NCBI GenBank assembly: GCA_900318815.1
Contig: ONMA01000034.1
Coordinates: forward strand, 16,441 to 80,440
DNA length: 64,000 nt
Direction of reading: 5' to 3'
Source of the DNA: an uncultured Prevotellaceae bacterium
GTDB lineage: Bacteria; Bacteroidota; Bacteroidia; Bacteroidales; Bacteroidaceae
Part shown: in pieces, positions 57,821 through 64,000 of the stretch
How positions within the stretch are numbered: the stretch's first letter is position 1
How the letters are laid out: every line of letters begins with the position of its first letter
The notes under the pieces: model-generated
What the model saw: only the letters and a program-made list of their open reading frames with translations
Told to the model about the DNA's origin: nothing
Databases searched by the model: none
Program-made: the position numbers and the translations under genes

Positions 57821-59470
57821 TTACTTAACCAGTATCTTCTTACCATTATAAATATACACACCAGGACGCAGATGCTGACCATCGACACGAACGCCCGACA
57901 GCGTATAGACCACGGGAAAGGCCGTGTGCGAACTGGTCGTGGATACCATACTGACATCTGAGGGGTTGTCGGTCTTCACCTTGATGGCACTCAGCTGGAT
58001 ATGACCCGAACCGCTGTTGGTGCTAAACGTCACCTCAGAGGCACTGCCCGTCCACACGTAGTCGCCCACGGTGCCCGTGCTGGCCAGTATCTCCTTGTTG
58101 TTCTTGTTCTGCACAACGGTGAACTCCAGCTCGATTATCTTGCCCTGACCGATGCTCACAGCAATCGTGTTGCCAGGATAGAGGCGTATCTGGGAGTTGT
58201 TGATATACTGGTTGCTGCCCTCGGCCTTGCTGTAGACTACGGTGATGCCGTCCTGCGTACCGCTGAAATCGCCCTGCTCGCCTGCCGACAGAGACCCTTC
58301 GAAGAAGGTGCCGAAGAGGGAATTATTCAGCAGGAGGGTGCCTTCGGCCACGGCCTCCCCGCCTCCCTCGCTCTTGATGGTAAAGGTGGCAGTGGTCTGA
58401 TAACTCTTCACGCCGTCCTTCACGGCAATGGCCTTGAGCGTAGTGGTCTCGGTAAGGGTGATAGGAGCCTCATACAGCTTGCTGTTCTCCGAGGCTTCGG
58501 CACCGGTGGTGGTGTAGTAGATGGATGCACCTTCGGTAGTGGTAGACATCGTAACCGCTACCTGACCGGTGAACGTACCTCCGTTGGGCGAGAACTCGGG
58601 CTGCGCCACAGAGTTGCCGGGGTCGGGATCATCGCCGCCACCTTCCACATAGTTGTCGTAGCTGAAGGCCACGTCCTTCTTCGAACCCCAGATATAGTCC
58701 TCCAAGCCAGGATAGTCGACGAACGGGTTACGGTTGTTCTGCACGTCGGCACGGGCCACGGCATTGTTGCGAGCCCGCTCCACATCATCCACCGGGTCGA
58801 GCTTAGCCCAACGCAGGAACATGTCGAAGGCCCACTGGGCTAAAGGCTGATACTTCGTGCCGCCAAACATGCCGCCACTCCAGTTGTTGGCCTGACCCTC
58901 GTAGCAGGTAGCCATGTAGAAGTAGATGCGGGCAATGTCGCCCTTCACCTCGTCGTTAGGCTCGAACACCTGCCCGCTGAAACCGGCGGTTTTGCAGGTG
59001 CCCACCTTGCTATAGCCGTTGTTCGACTGGTAGCTGATGGTACCCACCTCGCCCAGGGGCAGGTTACCGCGACGATTGTTCACATAGCCGTCGGTAGGCA
59101 CCACGTGAACGATGTCGGCCTTTGGCGGCCCCCAGCTCTGCGGCACCAGGTGCTCGCGGTTGTAGACGTCGCCCTCCTTTTTGTAGCTGCCAGCCTTGTC
59201 CGCGATATGGGTAAAGTTGGTGGTGTTAGAGTACCAGTCGCGTACATAACCGTCGGCACGGGTATCGGTAATGATGTACTTTTCCCATAGTTCGTCGTAT
59301 GTCAGCGAGTTCTTTTGGGAGATAATACCGTACATGGCCGTCTTCAATGCCTCGCCCTTCTTCCCGTTGGCAGCGTTATAATACGTGCCGCTGTTGTTGG
59401 GACCCTGCGCAAAGGCAATGGCACATACAAGCGTCAAGACACTTGTGAGTGTAATTCTCTTCATAGGCAT
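57821..59470 (-). CDS. Secreted endonuclease I family protein with chitobiase-like domain
   Basis: 549 aa. Signal peptide to AFAQ, then the endonuclease I domain (about 25-250) with NREHLVPQSWG and DIVHVVPTDGYVNNRRGNLP, the His/Asn metal motif. Then a chitobiase/beta-hexosaminidase C-terminal-type repeat (FTGQVAVTMSTTTEGASIYY) and a Bacteroidetes tail YTLSGVRVDGQHLRPGVYIY. It should degrade extracellular DNA or RNA. The stop is 3 nt from the methyltransferase start. Start at 59470 or 59464. Confidence 0.88.
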   Translation of the reverse strand: MPMKRITLTSVLTLVCAIAFAQGPNNSGTYYNAANGKKGEALKTAMYGIISQKNSLTYDELWEKYIITDTRADGYVRDWYSNTTNFTHIADKAGSYKKEGDVYNREHLVPQSWGPPKADIVHVVPTDGYVNNRRGNLPLGEVGTISYQSNNGYSKVGTCKTAGFSGQVFEPNDEVKGDIARIYFYMATCYEGQANNWSGGMFGGTKYQPLAQWAFDMFLRWAKLDPVDDVERARNNAVARADVQNNRNPFVDYPGLEDYIWGSKKDVAFSYDNYVEGGGDDPDPGNSVAQPEFSPNGGTFTGQVAVTMSTTTEGASIYYTTTGAEASENSKLYEAPITLTETTTLKAIAVKDGVKSYQTTATFTIKSEGGGEAVAEGTLLLNNSLFGTFFEGSLSAGEQGDFSGTQDGITVVYSKAEGSNQYINNSQIRLYPGNTIAVSIGQGKIIELEFTVVQNKNNKEILASTGTVGDYVWTGSASEVTFSTNSGSGHIQLSAIKVKTDNPSDVSMVSTTSSHTAFPVVYTLSGVRVDGQHLRPGVYIYNGKKILVK

Positions 59471-59552
59471 AATAACACGTTTTAAGTTGTAATAACGAAT
59501 ACAAAGATACGACTTTTATTTGAAATAGCATACATACATGAAGAAAAATATT

Positions 59553-59705
59553 CGATTACACCTTGGCGAAGCATCCGTCTCACCGTGACGGAGCATTAAT
59601 TACAACTCAATGAATGCTTAATTACAGTGTAATCAATGCTTCATCAAGGTGAGATGAATGCTGCGTTGAGGTGTAACTAATGCTGCGCCAAGGTGTAATT
59701 AATTA
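59553..59705. repeat. Degenerate 22-nt periodic array, copy 2
   Basis: Units such as GAATGCTGCGTTGAGGTGTA, then ACTAATGCTGCGCCAAGGTG, repeat with a 22-nt period, preceded by inverted units (GGAGCATTAATTACAACTCA). Related to 33310-33475. Confidence 0.6.
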
Positions 59706-59820
59706 CTCTTTCCCACCCTTGTCTTTTCTCGCTAGACCTCTTCGCAGGAATGAAGACCTGCATTGAAAGAATGGCAGTATAAAATTTGTTCGTTTGAGAT
59801 AATTTGTTTCTTGAAAAAAG

Positions 59821-59853
59821 TTTGGCTATTTCAAATTAACGCAGTACCTTTGC
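59821..59853 (+). promoter_or_regulatory. Promoter of the Abi_2 locus
   Basis: TTTGGC at 59821 and TACCTTTGC at 59845-59853, about 20 nt apart. Confidence 0.55.
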
Positions 59854-59855
59854 AC

Positions 59856-59912
59856 CAACAGTTCCCGCCACGCCTCCTAACAATGCGTACCACGGCGGGA
59901 CTTCGTTATTTA
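59856..59912 (+). ncRNA. Structured leader upstream of the Abi_2 gene
   Basis: TCCCGCC (59863-59869) pairs with GGCGGGA (59894-59900), and inside it ACGC (59870-59873) pairs with GCGT (59885-59888) around a CTCCTAACAAT loop. It lies between the promoter and the ATG. Conserved structured RNAs are known upstream of abiF-type genes in Bacteroidetes. I infer this is one from position and shape only. Confidence 0.5.
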
Positions 59913-59919
59913 TAAGGGT

Positions 59920-60432
59920 ATGAGATATAACAAGCAACCAACAGACATTACCACCCAGCTTGCCATGCTGAAACAGCGTGGTCTCATTGTTAATGATGAT
60001 GACAATGCACTGAAACAACTTGCCTCCATCAGTTACTTCCGTCTGGCCAGCTACTGGAAAATCTTTGAGACAGATGAAGCTACACATCAGTTTGCCAACG
60101 GCACTTGTCTCGAAGATGTCATTTCACTATACACATTCGACAGAGAACTGCGCTCCATCATATTTACCGCTATACAAGACATAGAAGTTGCCCTGCGTAC
60201 ACGTATCATCCACTTCTTCTCCATGACTCACGGAGCATTTTGGTTTATGGATGTCTCAAAGTTCAACAATCGCAACATCTTCCAGACATGCCTTGACAAC
60301 ATACAAGTGGAACTTAGTCGCTCGAAAGAAGAATTTCTACAGGAGCACTTTGCCAAGTATACCTATCCGAACACCATCACCAGGCAAATGGGCTTCCCTC
60401 ATGGATGGGAGAATGAGCCGCTATGGCAATAA
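59920..60432 (+). pseudogene. Abi_2 (AbiD/AbiF) family protein with internal deletion
   Basis: 170 aa. The N-terminal part matches Abi_2: TQLAMLKQRGLIVNDDDNAL, LASISYFRLASYW, YTFDRELRSIIFTAIQDIEV, ALRTRIIHFF, FWFMDVSKF, SKEEFLQEHFAKYTYP. The sequence then jumps to the natural C-terminal MGFPHGWENEPLW. About 100 residues that normally carry the R...H HEPN-type motif are missing, with the frame kept. It is expected to be inactive as an RNase. Confidence 0.75.
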
Positions 60433-60441
60433 CTTTATTTC

Positions 60442-62055
60442 TCACTTCTTTGTATTCTGCTGAATTCTGTGCCTTGTGGAGCGGATGGCCTCTTGAGTGA
60501 TGCCCATGATGCGGCGCACGTCCTTGTCTTCAAGGCCCATTTCGTAGAGGATGAGGAAGAAGGTGTTGTGGGCGGTCTTGGGTGAGTATCTCTTTTGGAT
60601 GCGGCAGAAGGCGGCGAAGTCGAAAGCCTTGTAGTAGTCGATAAAGCATTTGTAGTCATCATTCGACCAGCCCGATGTCGTGCCGTCTCGCTTTATTTCG
60701 TCGTAGAGCATCTTGCCCTTAACCAGTCGCGGCGATTCCTGTTCCACCAGCTCCCGAATCCTGCTGTTCAGTTCCTCTATCTGTTGCGTCGTATCGTCAT
60801 CAGTTTGCTGGTTCTTCAGTTGGGCAATCTCATTCACATAGCCACTAATGAGCATCTGCTGTTCGGTGAGCACCAACCGTTCTTTTGCATGGCGATAACG
60901 GATATATAAAACCAATAGCAGAATGACAAAAAGCAGACCGCCCGCCAATATAATCACCTTTAGCAGTTGCTGGTGGTGAGCCTCCTGCGCTATCTGCTCG
61001 TCAAACTGCCGTTGATATTCCAGCACCGTACGATCCATCTGGGCCTTGTGTAAGCTGTCAGAAATGGCCATCATGCGATACAATTTCTGCTCGGCTCCCT
61101 CAAGGTTCTGATGCTCAATGTCATATTGTAGCAGATGATACAGGATTTTATGCTTCGGCCAGTTGTCGTTTATTTCGTTCGCTTTCAATCTGAGCAGATT
61201 AGCATACTCATCGTCACCTTTCTTATTATATATCCATGCCAGGTCTTCGTAAGCGGCAGCGGTCTCCTTTATTTTCAGAGACTGCGCCAGATATTCCTCG
61301 GCTTCCTCATAACGTCCCACACTCATATAGTTGTAGCCGATGTTCGACAGGAAGATGGGACTAAAGTTCTCGCCATCAGATTTGATGAGGTCATCCAGAT
61401 AGGGAATCTGCATGTCTGTATAGTAAGCGGCACTGTCCGCCTGTCCCATAAAGGCAAATGCCTGGGCTATTTCCGAATATGCATAGCCTATCGTACTCCT
61501 TCTGCCTACCCGCAGGGCATAGCCGAGGGCTCTCTTTTCGTAGTCCAGCGTCAATTGATAGTTAGCCGTCCGCTCGTTCACGAGCGCCAAGGCATCGTAC
61601 ACCTTACATTTCAGCCAGTCGCTCCCAGTCTGCTCCACCTGTTCCTCGGCCAGTTTCAGTGTCTCTATCGACTTTTGCCAATCCTCCTGGTGCATGTACT
61701 GATTGGCCAGATAGTAATAACTGTCGGCCAACCGCTCCTTGTCACCCATCCGTTTGTAATAGCGGATGGCCTCGTTAATCAGCGAGTCCGACTCAGGCCA
61801 ATGATACGACACGACGGCTGCATGGGTCATCAGCAGATTGTAATACGCACGGTCAGCCTCGTTCTCGAACGAAGCAGGGTCGTAAGCCGCAATAATTTGA
61901 TAGGCCGAGTCGTTCTTTTCTACCGCCAACAGCGAGTCAACCTCTACCAGTTCTTGCGCTGTCGGCTTACCGCCACAAGCCATGAGTAACGCCACAAGGG
62001 GCAATGAAGATTTCGCCAATAAAAGCCACTTTTCCGCCCGTTTTAACCGTTTCAT
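60442..62055 (-). CDS. TPR membrane regulator with C-terminal helical (HTH-like) domain
   Basis: 537 aa from ATG 62055. Lipobox-like LLMACGGK, TPR repeats (about 60-300), a membrane helix (about 375-400, VIILAGGLLFVILLLVLYIRY), a coiled coil and a C-terminal domain with CFIDYYKAFDFAAFCRIQKR and GLEDKDVRRIMGITQEAIRS, which looks like a DNA-binding helix-turn-helix of the kind seen in Bacteroidetes TPR regulators. It is divergent from the outer-membrane receptor gene at 62237, so it may regulate it. Confidence 0.78.
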   Translation of the reverse strand: MKRLKRAEKWLLLAKSSLPLVALLMACGGKPTAQELVEVDSLLAVEKNDSAYQIIAAYDPASFENEADRAYYNLLMTHAAVVSYHWPESDSLINEAIRYYKRMGDKERLADSYYYLANQYMHQEDWQKSIETLKLAEEQVEQTGSDWLKCKVYDALALVNERTANYQLTLDYEKRALGYALRVGRRSTIGYAYSEIAQAFAFMGQADSAAYYTDMQIPYLDDLIKSDGENFSPIFLSNIGYNYMSVGRYEEAEEYLAQSLKIKETAAAYEDLAWIYNKKGDDEYANLLRLKANEINDNWPKHKILYHLLQYDIEHQNLEGAEQKLYRMMAISDSLHKAQMDRTVLEYQRQFDEQIAQEAHHQQLLKVIILAGGLLFVILLLVLYIRYRHAKERLVLTEQQMLISGYVNEIAQLKNQQTDDDTTQQIEELNSRIRELVEQESPRLVKGKMLYDEIKRDGTTSGWSNDDYKCFIDYYKAFDFAAFCRIQKRYSPKTAHNTFFLILYEMGLEDKDVRRIMGITQEAIRSTRHRIQQNTKK

Positions 62056-62182
62056 CGCCTTGTAAAACCGTTGTTTTTTCTGCGAAACATTTTCCCCTGC
62101 AGAAGCAAAGCATCTGAAATTCAGCACAATAACCCCGTTTCTTCACAAAACGCCCCTATAGCCTTCCATTCTGATAAAATCG

Positions 62183-62214
62183 TTGGATGCCTCGCGCTAT
62201 TTCTGTACCTTTGC
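62183..62214 (+). promoter_or_regulatory. Promoter of the outer-membrane receptor gene
   Basis: TTG (62183-62185) and TACCTTTGC (62206-62214), 20 nt apart, 22 nt before the ATG. Confidence 0.6.
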
Positions 62215-62236
62215 ACCTAAATTTTATAAACAACTG

Positions 62237-64000
62237 ATGAAAAAGTTAAGATTAGTATCACTTTTGCTTGCTGCCATTGTATTGATGGAGGCAGAAGCAC
62301 AGACTGACAGCACGGCTGTGAGAAAAGACTCCGTGACATGGAACCAATCGCTTGACGGCGTGACCATCACGGCGCAACGACAGTTAATCAAACAAGAGAT
62401 AGACCGCATCGGCTACGATGTACAGGCCGACGAGGACTCACGGACGGAGAACGTGCTCGACATGCTGCGCAAGGTGCCGATGGTAACGATTGACGGCGAG
62501 GACAATATCCTCGTGAAAGGCAACTCAAACTACAAGATTTACAAGAACGGCCACCTCGACCCCAGCCTGTCGAAGAACGCCAAGGAGATTCTAAAGGCCA
62601 TGCCCGCCAATAGCGTCAAGCGCATCGAGGTCATCACCGACCCAGGGGCCCGCGAGGATGCCGAAGGTGTAAACGCCATACTGAACATCGTTATGATGGA
62701 TGGCAGACGGATGGACAGTGTGACAGGTTCGGTGTCTGGCTATTACAGTTCGCTCAACAGTGCTGGGCTTGGTGCCTATCTGGCTACCCAGTTGGGCAAA
62801 GCCATCGTGTCAGTGGACTACGGCTATAACCGCATGACTAAGAAATCGACGGCCAGTGAAGGCTTCGTAGAACGTACATTTGTGGAGTCGGGCAACACGC
62901 AGAAAGTCAGCCAGACGAGTTCTAACCCCGGCTATATCCACTATGCCGACATCAATGCCAGTTACGACATCGACACGCTCAACCTGCTCTCAGCGTCGTT
63001 TGGCGGCTACTTCTACAAAATAAACGTGCAGGGCGATAACAGTATGACTATGCTCAATGCTGCAAACACCCCCATCTATCACTACAGCGACCACTATTGG
63101 TTGCCCAATTATAACCACCATTCGTGGAACGGACGGTTGGACTATGAGCATAAGACGCGCCGAAAGGGCGAGATGTTCACTCTCTCGTACATGCTCGCCC
63201 TGACGCGTCAACACTCTGAGCAGGAAGACACCTACAGCAATATGCAGAACGTGCCTTTCAATTATACGGGATTCCTCTTGAAAACACGCGAGCACTTTAC
63301 CGAGCACACCTTTCAGGCTGACTACGTACGTCCGCTGTGGGCAGGTCATAAACTGGAGGCCGGTGCCAAATACATCTATCGCAGCAACAACAGCCGGAAC
63401 AGTCAGGACTACTATAAGGCAAGCGAAACCCCATCCATCCCCTACGAGTTTGAACACCGTACGCAGATTGCGGCAGCATACGCCGACTATATGTATAATG
63501 TCGGGCGGTGGTCGGCACGGGCGGGCCTTCGTTACGAATATAGTTATATGAAAGGCCATTATCCCCTCGGCGACTCAGGCGATTTCAGCAAGCGCCTGAA
63601 CGACTGGGTACCACAGGCCAGCGTGAAATACCAAATCACTGACCGTCATTCACTGAAGCTGGGCTATACCACCAGCATCAGCCGACCAGGTATCAGCTAT
63701 CTGAATCCTGCTGTAGTGTATAGCCCTAATCGTGTGGATTTTGGTAATGCTCGTCTCGTCAGTGCCAGTAAACAGTCTATCAGCCTCACCTATATGTATG
63801 TCGGCTCACGACTGACGTTACAAATCGTTCCGCAATACCAGTTCAGCAACAATGCCGTTGGCTCCGTAGTCTATGCGCTGAATGACATTCGCCACGGCAC
63901 CTACGGCAACGTCATGCGCTATCGCCGCATGCAGGTGGAGGGCTATGCCCAGTGGAAACCCTTCAACGGCACTACTTTTGTGGCAAACCTGAACTATCGC
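62237..64000 (+). CDS. Outer-membrane beta-barrel/TonB-receptor-like protein (3' end beyond window)
   Basis: 588 residues visible with no stop. Signal peptide MKKLRLVSLLLAAIVLMEAE, a plug-like domain (DGVTITAQRQLIKQEIDRIG, VLDMLRKVPMVTIDGEDNIL, AMPANSVKRIEVITDPGARE) and the start of a large barrel (GSVSGYYSSLNSAGLGAYL onward). It lacks the carboxypeptidase-like N-terminal domain of many relatives. It is of the outer-membrane beta-barrel family 3 type. Substrate unknown. Confidence 0.88.
   Translation, partial: MKKLRLVSLLLAAIVLMEAEAQTDSTAVRKDSVTWNQSLDGVTITAQRQLIKQEIDRIGYDVQADEDSRTENVLDMLRKVPMVTIDGEDNILVKGNSNYKIYKNGHLDPSLSKNAKEILKAMPANSVKRIEVITDPGAREDAEGVNAILNIVMMDGRRMDSVTGSVSGYYSSLNSAGLGAYLATQLGKAIVSVDYGYNRMTKKSTASEGFVERTFVESGNTQKVSQTSSNPGYIHYADINASYDIDTLNLLSASFGGYFYKINVQGDNSMTMLNAANTPIYHYSDHYWLPNYNHHSWNGRLDYEHKTRRKGEMFTLSYMLALTRQHSEQEDTYSNMQNVPFNYTGFLLKTREHFTEHTFQADYVRPLWAGHKLEAGAKYIYRSNNSRNSQDYYKASETPSIPYEFEHRTQIAAAYADYMYNVGRWSARAGLRYEYSYMKGHYPLGDSGDFSKRLNDWVPQASVKYQITDRHSLKLGYTTSISRPGISYLNPAVVYSPNRVDFGNARLVSASKQSISLTYMYVGSRLTLQIVPQYQFSNNAVGSVVYALNDIRHGTYGNVMRYRRMQVEGYAQWKPFNGTTFVANLNYR

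Overview
The window looks like chromosomal DNA of a gut-type Bacteroidales bacterium, most likely a Prevotella-group (Prevotellaceae) member. The basis is gene content (GH51 arabinofuranosidase with a propeller-like front domain, fimbrillin, TonB receptors, DUF4290 and DUF4625 proteins, TonB/PnuC/ThiN thiamine operon) and the repeated Bacteroidetes promoter signature TAnnTTTGC just upstream of many genes. Housekeeping genes are GC-rich with compact co-directional operons. Long AT-rich intergenic gaps are packed with palindromic repeats.

Layout. 0-8.7 kb: partial secreted arabinofuranosidase (-), pyridoxamine kinase, ruvB, coaD, ybeY, S41 peptidase, an MFS transporter that looks frameshifted at its end, and a small membrane protein. 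8.7-13.1 kb: nucleoside kinase (-), then sufE-prmC-recX-comF (+). 13.1-25.3 kb (all -): tsaB-DUF4290-murA-rimM-dxr-rseP, a likely metal-uptake set (small Cys/His membrane protein, TonB receptor, His-rich DUF4625 lipoprotein) and a TPR sensor kinase. 25.4-27 kb: RluA-type pseudouridine synthase. 27.1-30.3 kb: an AT-richer three-gene operon (87-aa protein, 646-aa protein with HExxH, SIR2-like protein) that I consider the best candidate for an undescribed, probably defensive, system. 30.7-43 kb: fimbrillin, pyrE, a SRPBCC protein, argH, lipoproteins, tRNA-Leu, a TPR/OmpA-like protein and yifB. 43-48.7 kb: a decayed accessory island holding a BRO/DinD-like pseudogene, a diverged copy of the yifB tail, a YopX-like gene, a PD-(D/E)XK nuclease, a GIY-YIG nuclease, a divergent WYL regulator and two RhuM remnants. 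48.7-52.5 kb: TPP riboswitch and thiamine uptake/pyrophosphorylation operon. 52.5-59.5 kb (-): histidine acid phosphatase, esterase, Na/Pi cotransporter, THUMP-like methyltransferase, secreted endonuclease. 59.8-64 kb: an Abi_2 remnant with a structured leader, a TPR regulator, and a partial outer-membrane receptor.

Two themes stand out. (1) Accessory and defence content: the SIR2/HExxH operon; the WYL-GIY-YIG-PD-(D/E)XK-YopX cluster, whose three minus-strand genes each carry a near-identical 18-nt upstream motif, suggesting a regulon of the WYL protein; and several former accessory genes that kept both ends but lost their middles. (2) Repeat ecology: at least six palindromic repeat families occupy the gaps. 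The main one has seven full copies and one half copy between co-directional genes, all in the same chromosomal orientation. A second family is inserted inside other palindromes and flanked by AT-rich direct repeats. Some repeat-like sequence has entered coding regions in frame (prmC, pnuC-like, rluA-like genes and the 3' end of the THUMP-like methyltransferase gene).
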